64,000 bases of DNA from Nostoc sp. 'Peltigera membranacea cyanobiont' 210A (GTDB lineage: Bacteria > Cyanobacteriota > Cyanobacteriia > Cyanobacteriales > Nostocaceae): contig NZ_NOLJ01000004.1 in assembly GCF_002246015.1 (NCBI RefSeq), positions 479,834 through 543,833 of the forward strand, written 5' to 3'. The notes beneath the pieces were generated by a model. The model saw only the letters and a list, made by a program, of their open reading frames with translations, had not been told where the DNA came from and did not search any database. Positions 1 to 9,525 of the stretch are shown here, piece by piece. The position numbers were made by a program, and so were the translations under genes. Every line of letters starts with the position of its first letter. Position 1 is the stretch's first letter.

Positions 1-1679
<1,679 letters not shown>

Positions 1680-2342
1680 ATGACCTCTTTTTTACTTTCT
1701 CTGGCAGCAATCTCAGTATTTGGTAGTATTAATCCTAATGGCTTTGCAGTACAAATTTATCTACTGAGTACGCCGAAGCCTGTTATCCGTGTATTAGCTT
1801 TTACCCTTGGGGAATATGTTGGACTTTTGATTTCAGGACTGTTAATTGCTTGGGGTCTGAGACAAGTAATTCAAGAAGTTTTAAATTATGTTGGTGAGAG
1901 TATTTATGTATTGCAATTCATTACCGGAATAGGACTATTGATTGTCGGATATAACGCACCAAAAATTTTTAAGCCTTCTACAAAAGCTGTACAGCCTCAT
2001 TCACTCAAGCCACTGCAAACTTTTCTCTTAGGTTTTACCATTGTCGCCGTAGAAACTCCAACTGCATTGCCTCATATTGCTGCCCTTAAGCAAATGAATG
2101 ATGCCCATCTTTCAATCCCAGTATTTATATTAATTTGGACATTATACGATTTAATTTTTATCTTGCCATTATTGATAATGGTTGCTATCTATCTAGTGTT
2201 AAATGACAAGGCTATTAGTTATTTAGAAAAATTTTATTATAGAATAAATAGTTTGGTAAGCAAAATCTTACCCTTTCTTGTGAGTGGGATTGGGGTTTTC
2301 TTTATTGTCAACAGTCTCATTCAGTTTTTTGTCAGAGCATAG
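1680..2342 (+). CDS. GAP/SfLAP-type integral membrane protein (LysE superfamily), 220 aa
   Basis: The product is almost wholly hydrophobic, with about six membrane segments (roughly 1-20, 38-60, 72-92, 112-130, 143-170, 195-217). The segment NPNGFAVQIYLLSTPKPV near residue 18 resembles the GAP/Sap family (SfLAP, sulfolipid-addressing protein) of the LysE exporter superfamily, where an early NP motif and a LLSTP-like motif are conserved. Substrate is unknown. The gene stands alone between nifJ (divergent) and the devA end (convergent), so it is probably monocistronic. The start is the ATG opening MTSFLLSL, which begins straight into the first helix. Family assignment is from motif recall and moderate; the membrane location is clear. 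Confidence 0.65.
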   Translation: MTSFLLSLAAISVFGSINPNGFAVQIYLLSTPKPVIRVLAFTLGEYVGLLISGLLIAWGLRQVIQEVLNYVGESIYVLQFITGIGLLIVGYNAPKIFKPSTKAVQPHSLKPLQTFLLGFTIVAVETPTALPHIAALKQMNDAHLSIPVFILIWTLYDLIFILPLLIMVAIYLVLNDKAISYLEKFYYRINSLVSKILPFLVSGIGVFFIVNSLIQFFVRA

Positions 2343-2430
2343 TTTATCTCATCTCAGTTTTTTGCATTGCTGCCATAAAGTTTAACCAAAGATAAACCTC
2401 TATTGGGAATACTACTAAGAAAAAGACGAA

Positions 2431-3189
2431 TTACGAATTGGTAGCTTGTAGTGTAGATTCTGTGCTATCAGTCTTCAACTGACCATCTTCCATATAAATG
2501 ATGCGATCGGCAATATCGAGGATGCGGTTATCGTGGGTAACTAGCAAAATCGTGCAACCTTGTTCTTTAGCTAGCTTCTGCATTATTTCCACAACATCGC
2601 GCCCAGATTTTTTGTCGAGTGCAGCAGTGGGTTCATCTGCTAAGACAATCTTAGGATGGCTAACTAAAGCACGAGCGATCGCAACCCGTTGTTTTTGTCC
2701 TCCAGATAGTTTCTCTGGGTAATAATTTACACGATCTCCTAAACCGACAGTTTCCAAAATAGCGATCGCTTTGGCGTTAATATCCTGATTGAGAAAATCG
2801 TCGTGCAACTCTAAAGACATCCGCACGTTTTCTCTCGCTGTCAAAAAAGTCATCAAGTTATGCGCTTGAAAAATATAGCCAATCTGACGGCGTAGCTTAG
2901 TTAACTGCTGCTTTTTCGCACCACAAATTTCCTCCCCTAAGATTTTGAGACTACCTTCTTGAGCAGAACGTAATCCACCCATTAAGGTTAACAAGGTGGT
3001 TTTCCCCGATCCAGAGGGGCCAGTCATGATAACGATTTCACCAGCGTTAATCTCTAAATTAATATCGAATAATACTTGTTTGCGAAGCCCACCTTCACCA
3101 AAGTAATGGTTAAGGTTGCTAACAGAAATCACTGGTTCTGAATCAGAAAGTGTTGAATTGGAATTTACTGGTAGAGATTTTTGCAACAT
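2431..3189 (-). CDS. devA: DevA-type ABC transporter ATP-binding protein, 252 aa
   Basis: This is the ATPase of a DevBCA-type exporter. Walker A GPSGSGKTT is at residues 57-65, the ABC signature LSGGQKQRVAIARA starts at 161, Walker B IVLADEP is at 181-187 and the switch histidine is in LLVTHD near 219. It is related to the MacB/LolD class. In heterocystous cyanobacteria DevBCA and its paralogues, with the outer-membrane channel HgdD (TolC), export envelope glycolipids or other cargo. It is the last gene of the minus-strand cluster tetR-devB-DUF2834-devC-devA, 54 bp after devC. The symbol denotes the family: Nostoc genomes carry several devBCA paralogues and this need not be the heterocyst glycolipid exporter itself. 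Confidence 0.9.
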   Translation of the reverse strand: MLQKSLPVNSNSTLSDSEPVISVSNLNHYFGEGGLRKQVLFDINLEINAGEIVIMTGPSGSGKTTLLTLMGGLRSAQEGSLKILGEEICGAKKQQLTKLRRQIGYIFQAHNLMTFLTARENVRMSLELHDDFLNQDINAKAIAILETVGLGDRVNYYPEKLSGGQKQRVAIARALVSHPKIVLADEPTAALDKKSGRDVVEIMQKLAKEQGCTILLVTHDNRILDIADRIIYMEDGQLKTDSTESTLQATNS

Positions 3190-3243
3190 AGGATTTTATA
3201 GGGCATTGGGGAGATGAGGGAGATAATTCTTAACTCCTGAAAA

Positions 3244-4410
3244 CTAAAAAACATCGGCAGGGTCAGCAGCTCGTAACTTCCGCATTGCGATCGCACCAGA
3301 AACGCTACACATGATCACAGTCAAAATCCAAACCTGTATTGCCCGTTCCATTTTCATAAAAATAGGAAGCATCGTCGCAGCGTAGGTGACTTGATACAAC
3401 CCAAAAGAAAGGAAGAATCCAGGCAGAAAACCTAAAACAGCTAATAACAATGCTTCTTGAATTAAAACTCCCAAGAGATAGTTATCGGTATATCCCATTG
3501 CTTTCAGGGTGGCGTATTCTGGCAAGTGGTCAGAAACATCAGAGTAAAGGATTTGGTAGACAATCACGATGCCAACAATAAAGCCAACTCCAGTACCTAA
3601 ACCGAAAATGAAACCAATGCCAGTACCTTCTTCCCAGTAAGTTCTCTCCACTTTGGCAAATTCCTCTGGAGTCAGGACTCTGACATCTTGAGGTAATCCG
3701 TTAACAAGTTGCGATCGCACTTTTTCAGGATCGGCATCTGGTTTAAGCGTAATTAACCCAACTTCGATGCGATCGGGTTTACGTTCTGGAAATAGCTGGA
3801 GAAAAGTAGAGTCACTGGTGATCACATTTCCATCGGCAGCAAAGGAAGCACCATCAGTAAACAAGCCCTTAACAAAGACGGCTTTACTATTCAGTTCCGT
3901 GTCAAATTTACCTGTTTTCTTAAAGATATCGGCAACTGTGCCGTATTCTGGACGACCTGCTTGGTCAAACAGAACTTGATACAACTGTTTAAGGTGATCC
4001 TGATTTTGGTTAATTTCGGGCGATTTGAATGCGGGTTGTACCGGATCAACACCCCAAACTAAAATGGCCCGTTCAAGACGAGTTTCAGGATTTCGCCACT
4101 GTCCGGTGCTAATGTAGACAGAATTAACTGACTGCACACCTTCATAACCTAATGTTTGATATAGTCGCTCTCTGGAAAAGTTTTTTACAGAAAATAAAGT
4201 TTGAAATTGGGGATTAATTAAAACCAAATCTGCCTGTAAATTACGATGAGGTTTCACAGCAGCATCAAAAAGCGCACTTTCAAATCCCAACTGGATAAAC
4301 ATCAGCATATCGGCAAAGGTAATACCTGCGACTGCAACAGCCAGACGGGTTTTTTCTTTCATTAACTGCCGCCATGCCAGCGGTGTTTTGCGAAATAGTT
4401 TAGAAAACAT
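3244..4410 (-). CDS. devC: DevC-type ABC exporter permease, 388 aa
   Basis: This is the membrane subunit that pairs with the downstream DevA ATPase. It has one N-terminal membrane helix (AVAVAGITFADMLMFIQLGF), a large extracytoplasmic domain of about 220 residues, then three C-terminal helices starting near residue 265 (GIGFIFGLGTGVGFIVGIVI). This is the MacB/FtsX fold, here the DevC branch (opening MFSKLFRKTPLAWRQLMKEK, and YATLKAMGYTDNYL before the last helices). It lies 11 bp after the DUF2834-like gene and 54 bp before devA, consistent with one transcript. The paralogue caveat given for devA applies. Confidence 0.9.
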   Translation of the reverse strand: MFSKLFRKTPLAWRQLMKEKTRLAVAVAGITFADMLMFIQLGFESALFDAAVKPHRNLQADLVLINPQFQTLFSVKNFSRERLYQTLGYEGVQSVNSVYISTGQWRNPETRLERAILVWGVDPVQPAFKSPEINQNQDHLKQLYQVLFDQAGRPEYGTVADIFKKTGKFDTELNSKAVFVKGLFTDGASFAADGNVITSDSTFLQLFPERKPDRIEVGLITLKPDADPEKVRSQLVNGLPQDVRVLTPEEFAKVERTYWEEGTGIGFIFGLGTGVGFIVGIVIVYQILYSDVSDHLPEYATLKAMGYTDNYLLGVLIQEALLLAVLGFLPGFFLSFGLYQVTYAATMLPIFMKMERAIQVWILTVIMCSVSGAIAMRKLRAADPADVF

Positions 4411-4421
4411 ATTAAAAGACC

Positions 4422-4757
4422 TTAATAACCCAGTGTTTCAGCTTGCTGTTCTAGCTTGCGCTCTCGCATGAAAAGAAATAACGGAAGACCTAAAGACACA
4501 CCAACCAAAAGATTACAAACAATGTAAACCCAGATATTTTGCATTTTCAGACGTGTCCCTTCCCAAAATACAAATGTCCACAAGACTAGCGATGAAACAA
4601 TAACATCCATACCAAAAAAACCAGAAATTTTGTTGGCAAAGAGTTGTTCAAAAAACAGCTTTATATCAAGACCATGCCCTAAGATAAATGGAACAAACTG
4701 GAAGTAAGGTAGAACGAAGCCAAGTACACAAAGCAGAAGGTATACGATTTTAATCAT
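4422..4757 (-). CDS. Small DUF2834-like membrane protein, 111 aa
   Basis: The protein has three predicted membrane helices: residues 3-22 (YLLLCVLGFVLPYFQFVPFI), about 48-66 (FGMDVIVSSLVLWTFVFWEG) and about 75-97 (NIWVYIVCNLLVGVSLGLPLFL). The sequence pattern, with PYFQF in helix 1 and a short charged tail ending near RERKLEQQAETLGY, matches the DUF2834 family as I recall it; function is unknown. It sits between the devB and devC genes, 11 bp upstream of devC, so it is probably co-expressed and may be an accessory part of the exporter. Classical devBCA operons lack a gene here, which makes its position notable. Confidence 0.7.
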   Translation of the reverse strand: MIKIVYLLLCVLGFVLPYFQFVPFILGHGLDIKLFFEQLFANKISGFFGMDVIVSSLVLWTFVFWEGTRLKMQNIWVYIVCNLLVGVSLGLPLFLFMRERKLEQQAETLGY

Positions 4758-4812
4758 GATTTAACTCACCTTATATAAAATGCTGTAATACACGAGACAA
4801 CAAACAACAACT

Positions 4813-6102
4813 CTATATTTCAATCGCTGTCTGTACCTGTAAGTTAGTGAAACCTGCAACTCGCTTGCTGTCTTGAGGATTGAGACGAATTTTCACCTCA
4901 ACTACTCGGCTATCAAGGTTTTCCCCTGGCTGGTTGCTGAAAACGTTTTGTCTATTAACCTGCAAGCCAATTTGGGCAACGGTTCCTCGCAGTTCACCAG
5001 CAAATGCCTGACTGCTAATCACTGCCTGTTGTCCTAATTTCACTTTACCGATGTCAGTTTGATAAACTTCTGCTACTGCCATCATCTGATCTGTTTGAGC
5101 TAAGTCTGCAATGCCAGAAGCACTAATTTTTTCTCCCACTCGCGTATGAATTTTGATGATCTGTCCCGCCATCGGTGCTTTGATGTAAGCACCCGCCAAC
5201 TCGGTTTGGGCGTGTTTGAGTGTGGCGATCGCATTTTCAACTTCTGTCTGGGCTGCGGCTACATCTACAGGTCGGACTTCTGCAATACTGGTAAGCGTGG
5301 CTTTGGCTTCACTGACTTGCTTGCTACCAGTGGCATTAGTACGGGCGAGTGCTGCTTTGGCTTCAGATAATTGTTTGCTAGCAGTGGTGTTAATCCGGTT
5401 GAGAACTGCTTTGGCTTCGTCTACTTGCTGTTTGGCAGTTTCTACAGTCAAACCTTTGCTATCGTACAAAGAATTAGAAACTGCGCCTTGAGAATAGAGC
5501 TGCTGATAACGTTGATATTCGGCTTCGGCATTTTTGAGTTCTGCCTCTAGCTTCTTAATGGTTGCCTCTTGCGCGATTCTGTCTCCTGACCACTGTGCCT
5601 CTATGCGAAATATCGCTTCCTGTTGCGCTGTTTTGTCTCCTTGGGATTGAGCCTGGAGGCGTTCAACGCTTGCCTGCTGGGCGTTAATTTCTCCTACTTT
5701 TGCTCCAGCTTCAACTTGAGCGAGTTTAGCTTGAGCAACTCTAACTTGTTGTTGGGCTTGTAGTACAGCAGTTTGTAAGCGATCGCGGGCGTCTAAAATT
5801 GCCACCATCTGTCCGGCTTGAACGCGATCGCCCTCTTTGACTAGGATTTTGGCAATGCGATCGCCATCCAATGCTAAGGGCGCAAACAAGCTAATTACCT
5901 CAGCTTCCGGTTCTAGTCGTCCTAATGCAGCCACTTTTTGAATGTTGGGCGTGCTTTCAACTGGCTCAGATGTTACAGTCTGGTTTATTTTGCCAAACTG
6001 AGAAATCCCATAAACAACAATTCCACCTGTAATAGCAGTAACTGCAATTACTAATGCAATTAACCCTTTATTGGAAGCTTTCTCTGACAGCTTTTGAACC
6101 AT
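4813..6102 (-). CDS. devB: DevB-type membrane fusion protein (HlyD family), 429 aa
   Basis: This is the periplasmic adaptor of the exporter. After an N-terminal anchor helix (residues 15-36) comes the lipoyl-half motif VAALGRLEPEAEVISLFAPL and VKEGDRVQAGQMVAILD, typical of DevB. Next is a long Ala/Gln/Glu-rich alpha-helical hairpin (about 105-290) with internal repeats of QVSEAKAxLxR, then the returning lipoyl half (AYIKAPMAGQIIKIHTRVGE) and a beta-barrel domain. It would join DevC/DevA to an outer-membrane TolC-like channel, which is not encoded nearby. It lies 55 bp before the DUF2834-like gene and 142 bp after the TetR gene. Confidence 0.9.
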   Translation of the reverse strand: MVQKLSEKASNKGLIALVIAVTAITGGIVVYGISQFGKINQTVTSEPVESTPNIQKVAALGRLEPEAEVISLFAPLALDGDRIAKILVKEGDRVQAGQMVAILDARDRLQTAVLQAQQQVRVAQAKLAQVEAGAKVGEINAQQASVERLQAQSQGDKTAQQEAIFRIEAQWSGDRIAQEATIKKLEAELKNAEAEYQRYQQLYSQGAVSNSLYDSKGLTVETAKQQVDEAKAVLNRINTTASKQLSEAKAALARTNATGSKQVSEAKATLTSIAEVRPVDVAAAQTEVENAIATLKHAQTELAGAYIKAPMAGQIIKIHTRVGEKISASGIADLAQTDQMMAVAEVYQTDIGKVKLGQQAVISSQAFAGELRGTVAQIGLQVNRQNVFSNQPGENLDSRVVEVKIRLNPQDSKRVAGFTNLQVQTAIEI

Positions 6103-6151
6103 CTATTTTGCTCTCCTAAAAAATTATTTTCTCTAGATTAAATGAGTTAGA

Positions 6152-6183
6152 TTTAGTAAAAATTGGATACCATTTTTACTAAA
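6152..6183. promoter_or_regulatory. 12-bp perfect inverted repeat between tetR and devB
   Basis: TTTAGTAAAAAT (6152-6163) is mirrored perfectly by ATTTTTACTAAA (6172-6183) around an 8-base spacer. It lies about 50 bp upstream of the devB start and 60 bp downstream of the TetR stop. No clear U-run follows on the minus strand, so an operator or mRNA hairpin is as likely as a terminator. Confidence 0.5.
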
Positions 6184-6244
6184 ATATAAATAATTAATGT
6201 TTGTTATACGTACAGTATTTGGCAACAAGCATGAGGTAAATAAT

Positions 6245-6862
6245 CTAGCTCTCTAAACCTGATATAAAGCCCGTTGTAGTTTTTGTTTCCGATTGATGTT
6301 GCGGCAAGTATACCGTCAGTATTTTGCCTAACAACGCACATTGTTCAATAAAATCAATTGTTTCATCACCCCATAACTTCTCCAAAATTAAACCGTTTAC
6401 AAAGCTCAAGACAAAGGAAGCCAATACCGGATCTTGAATACCCAAAAAATCGCAGGCTGCCTCCTGATAACGCTGATTAGTCCGCTTAAAAATGCTATTT
6501 TTCAACATTTCTTTAGAGTCTTTGTGTTGGCAAAAATCAATCCAAATATAAGTCCATTTAATGAAATAATCTTCGTTTTTCACTAGATATCTTCCTAATG
6601 CTTCCATTGATTCTTGTAGCGTCTGCGCTCCTTCTAGTTCAGCTAATGCTGTACTTAAATCTTGCTCACATATTTCTTGGGCCAATTGCTCAAATAGAGC
6701 TTGTTTGCTAGAAAAATAGTGGTACAACGTACCAGTAGAAACTCTTAGTTCTTCAGCGATTTGGCGCATAGTGATGGAAGCATAGCCTTTTTGGGCAAAT
6801 AAATCAAAGCACTTGTCGAGCAGTTCTTTACGGTATTGCTCATGGTCAACAATCTTTGGCAT
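6245..6862 (-). CDS. TetR/AcrR-family transcriptional regulator, 205 aa
   Basis: The N-terminal DNA-binding domain is clear: a helix-turn-helix around residues 24-55 containing ITMRQIAEELRVSTGTLYHYF followed by SSKQALFEQL. The remaining ~150 residues are a helical ligand-binding and dimerisation domain typical of the family; the ligand is unknown. The gene heads the minus-strand cluster with the devB-type exporter and is divergent from the GH10 gene at 7121. Two near-identical 17-bp sites in the shared upstream region (6879-6895, 6950-6966) are likely its operators, suggesting autoregulation and perhaps control of the neighbours. Efflux or export operons are common TetR targets. Confidence 0.88.
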   Translation of the reverse strand: MPKIVDHEQYRKELLDKCFDLFAQKGYASITMRQIAEELRVSTGTLYHYFSSKQALFEQLAQEICEQDLSTALAELEGAQTLQESMEALGRYLVKNEDYFIKWTYIWIDFCQHKDSKEMLKNSIFKRTNQRYQEAACDFLGIQDPVLASFVLSFVNGLILEKLWGDETIDFIEQCALLGKILTVYLPQHQSETKTTTGFISGLES

Positions 6863-6878
6863 GATTTGGCTTATCTAT

Positions 6879-6895
6879 ATCGAACAATCGTTATA
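6879..6895. promoter_or_regulatory. Putative TetR operator, site 1
   Basis: The site reads ATCGAACAATCGTTATA, an imperfect palindrome with core AAC-N4-GTT, 17 bp upstream of the TetR ATG (6862). An almost identical copy lies 71 bp away at 6950. Its place beside the regulator gene and its duplication support an operator; binding is inferred. Confidence 0.6.
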
Positions 6896-6949
6896 TATTA
6901 ATTTAGCATCTTTATTATTGAGATGTAAAAACATAGTTGATTGATTTAA

Positions 6950-6966
6950 ATCGAACATGCGTTATA
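6950..6966. promoter_or_regulatory. Putative TetR operator, site 2
   Basis: ATCGAACATGCGTTATA differs from site 1 only in the two central bases, as expected if a TetR dimer reads the half sites and ignores the centre. It lies between the divergent TetR gene and the GH10 gene at 7121, closer to the middle of the region. Confidence 0.6.
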
Positions 6967-7120
6967 GTTTAACCTAGTTTTGCGCTAGATGTAATAACCC
7001 ATAAATCTTTATCCTTGCCACTTAGTATAAAGCTATGATTTAGTTTGAGAAAAACTACGTAAATACTGGGTGAATAACAGTAAAATAATAATCAATATGT
7101 TTTTTATTTAAGTGTAATTT

Positions 7121-8272
7121 ATGCCTTATCGGAGAAAATTTTTAACAAGAGCAGGATATACCACCCTTTCTGCCTTACTGACTATGGGGTTTTTACAAAA
7201 GGATAACCAAAAAGAACACCATAGCAGGAATTCTCTTGCAGCAAATTATACAAATGCAAATTCTCCCCTTCGGCAATTAGCTGCCGCCAAAGGAAAGCGT
7301 TATGGCGCAGCAATTGCTAGTGATATTCTGCTAAAAGAAAAGGATTACGCTAACCTAATGGCTCGTGAATGTTCCATTGTGACACCGAATGGTGAATTAA
7401 AATGGAACGCTACTGAACCACAGCCAGGATTATTTACCTTTGAGTCAGCAGATGCGATCGCTGATTTCTGCGAAAAACATAAGATAGAATTGCACGGGCA
7501 TACCCTTTTCTGGCACATGGGAAACCCAGACTGGGTTCCTTACCCACCTACACCTACGATGATCGAACGCCATGTTAAAGGAGTCATGGGGCATTATCGC
7601 AATAGTCCCGTTTTAAAGTCTTGGGATATTGCCAATGAAATCATCGCTGATAGTGAAAATGAAACTGATAACGCAACAACCGGTTTGCGTAAAGGGGTAA
7701 AACCAGAATTGATTCGAGATTTGTTTTTAATTGCCGCTTCAGTTGATAGCAGCAAGAAATTTTACCTAAACGATTTTGGCATAGAAGGCACCACATGGAA
7801 ATCAGAACGTTTCTTAAGAATGGTCGAATATCTGAAGAATAGTGGTGTAAAAATTGACGGGGCAGGTATCCAATCGCATCTATGGTTTTCTACTGCCTAT
7901 GGTTTTGACGAGAAAGGATTTAATTCGGTCTTAAAACGGCTTAACGATCTTGAAGTGAAACCAATAATTACGGAATTAGATATTATCATTGATTCCCCAC
8001 TACCCAATAGTATCAAAAGCCTAGACCAAATGGTAGCCGATAGTTACAAGCGATATCTTGATCTGTGCTTTGCAGCTAAAGTTGATACTGTGATTACATG
8101 GGGACTTACCGATCGCCATACCTGGATACGTCATCCCGAATGGATGCCAAGAAAAACCTTTAGAAACAATCCAAGTCTCTGGAAATTTCTACGTCCGCTT
8201 CCCTTCGATGAGAACCTACAATCTAAACCAGCCCGTAATGCTATAGCCCAGGCTTTTCAGGAATCAACCTAA
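7121..8272 (+). CDS. Secreted GH10 endo-1,4-beta-xylanase-type glycoside hydrolase, 383 aa
   Basis: The sequence matches glycoside hydrolase family 10. The substrate-cleft motif HGHTLFWH is at residues 125-132. The acid/base Glu173 is in SWDIANEI (family WDVxNE) and the nucleophile Glu285 in PIITELDI. The C-terminal strand ITWGLTDRHTWI is also typical. The N-terminus, RRKFLTRAG then a hydrophobic stretch, looks like a twin-arginine (Tat) signal, so export to the periplasm or beyond is expected. GH10 enzymes hydrolyse beta-1,4-xylan and related glycans. In a cyanobacterium with an exopolysaccharide cluster next door on the other strand, a role in trimming or remodelling its own polysaccharide is plausible but inferred. 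It is probably transcribed alone, from the region holding the putative TetR operators. Confidence 0.92.
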   Translation: MPYRRKFLTRAGYTTLSALLTMGFLQKDNQKEHHSRNSLAANYTNANSPLRQLAAAKGKRYGAAIASDILLKEKDYANLMARECSIVTPNGELKWNATEPQPGLFTFESADAIADFCEKHKIELHGHTLFWHMGNPDWVPYPPTPTMIERHVKGVMGHYRNSPVLKSWDIANEIIADSENETDNATTGLRKGVKPELIRDLFLIAASVDSSKKFYLNDFGIEGTTWKSERFLRMVEYLKNSGVKIDGAGIQSHLWFSTAYGFDEKGFNSVLKRLNDLEVKPIITELDIIIDSPLPNSIKSLDQMVADSYKRYLDLCFAAKVDTVITWGLTDRHTWIRHPEWMPRKTFRNNPSLWKFLRPLPFDENLQSKPARNAIAQAFQEST

Positions 8273-8291
8273 TACTCCAACCAGGCATAAA

Positions 8292-8386
8292 TATAGCGTT
8301 TCCTTAGCAACTGAGGTACACCCAAATCTTGTTTGCCAAGCTTAACAGTTTTGAAAATGTATCTCACTATGCCGGGAATTGCTATA
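8292..8386. repeat. 95-bp element with imperfect ~29-bp terminal inverted repeats (copy 1)
   Basis: The left end TATAGCGTTTCC...GAGGTACA is matched, as reverse complement, by the right end TATAGCAATTCC...GAGATACA (about 18 of 29 positions). The element at 26363-26468 has the same TATAGCGnTT...GAGGTA termini but a different middle, so both look like members of one small inverted-repeat element family. It lies between the GH10 stop and the end of the exopolysaccharide cluster. Confidence 0.6.
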
Positions 8387-8555
8387 GCATTTTTAAGTAT
8401 TATTCTAAGCAAAATAGATGGAGATATTTTTAGTTATTCACGATTATGAAAGTTGAATAAGACTTACTGACTAATTAATCATTAAATCTTAGTACAACAT
8501 TTCATAAATTCGTGACGAATTGAGCGACCTACTGGTAAGAGTCTGATAGACTCGA

Positions 8556-9380
8556 TCAAGCTACGAACTTTTGAAATTTCGTACTTAGAAATACCAGCAG
8601 GTTATTTTTTTTTCGTTTACTTGAAATACTCCAAATTTCTCGCAAAAATAAGGTGCCAACAAACCAAGGCTCAACTAAGTAACGTCTCCAAAGTCTTTTT
8701 GGTTCAGAGAACAAGCGATACAACCATTCCAACCCCACCTTTCCCATCCAGCGAGGAGGAGTAGGTATTGCTCCTGCTATATAGTCCATACAGGCTCCAC
8801 TAGTCAAAATAGTGTTGGCATGAATATGTTCAAGATTTTCGTAAATCCAATACTCTTGGCGTGGCATACCCATCCCTACCATTAATATATGGGGTTTGTA
8901 AGCATTAATTGCAGCCACAGTGGCAAGATTTTCTTGACTATCTTTATTTATATCAATATAGCCATGAGCGCAAGCAATCTGTAAACTAGGAAATTTCTGG
9001 CATAAAATATTTGCTGCATTTTCAGCAACTCCTGGCTTTGAACCTAAATAGAATACACGCCAGCCTTTACTAGCAGCTTCTGCCATCAGAGGCCATACCC
9101 AATCAGCATAGGTTACTCTTTGTTCCCGTTTAATTGGAAAACCCAACAGCTTTCCAAGAAACACTAGAGGCATACTATCAATATGGGTATATTCTGCCTT
9201 CGCATAAAAAGCTTGCATTTTTGGATCGTTATGGAAGAGATAAAGACTATGTAAGTTGTGATTAGCAATAATCCATTTTTCATCTCGATCAATAGATTCT
9301 TCAATCAATAAATTTAAGTCAAGGATAGAGAGTGCATCCACTTTAGCACCAATAATTTTATAAGAAAATCGCTTTTTCAT
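8556..9380 (-). CDS. WecG/TagA/CpsF-family glycosyltransferase, 274 aa
   Basis: The motifs are those of the WecG/TagA/CpsF family (GT26): VDALSILDLNLLIEESI near the start, ANHNLHSLYLF, DSMPLVFLGKLLG, VFYLGSKPGVAENAA, ILMVGMGMPRQEYWI and the tail WMGKVGLEWLYRLFSEPKR. These enzymes usually add the second sugar (for example N-acetylmannosaminuronate or a related residue) to a lipid-linked N-acetylhexosamine primer on the cytoplasmic membrane face. It is the last gene of the minus-strand exopolysaccharide cluster, 145 bp after the preceding glycosyltransferase. About 24 basic and hydrophobic residues at the C-terminus follow the family core. Confidence 0.88.
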   Translation of the reverse strand: MKKRFSYKIIGAKVDALSILDLNLLIEESIDRDEKWIIANHNLHSLYLFHNDPKMQAFYAKAEYTHIDSMPLVFLGKLLGFPIKREQRVTYADWVWPLMAEAASKGWRVFYLGSKPGVAENAANILCQKFPSLQIACAHGYIDINKDSQENLATVAAINAYKPHILMVGMGMPRQEYWIYENLEHIHANTILTSGACMDYIAGAIPTPPRWMGKVGLEWLYRLFSEPKRLWRRYLVEPWFVGTLFLREIWSISSKRKKNNLLVFLSTKFQKFVA

Positions 9381-9525
9381 ATCTTATTTTTCTTTTGATA
9401 AATATGAGATTTTATCTCAAGGTCAAGGTGAATATTGTAAAATTAATTAGCAACATTTCAATACTGAAGTACCTAAATATTTAAATACCTAATTTTTTAG
9501 TTAAAAATTATTATCTAATCTATAA

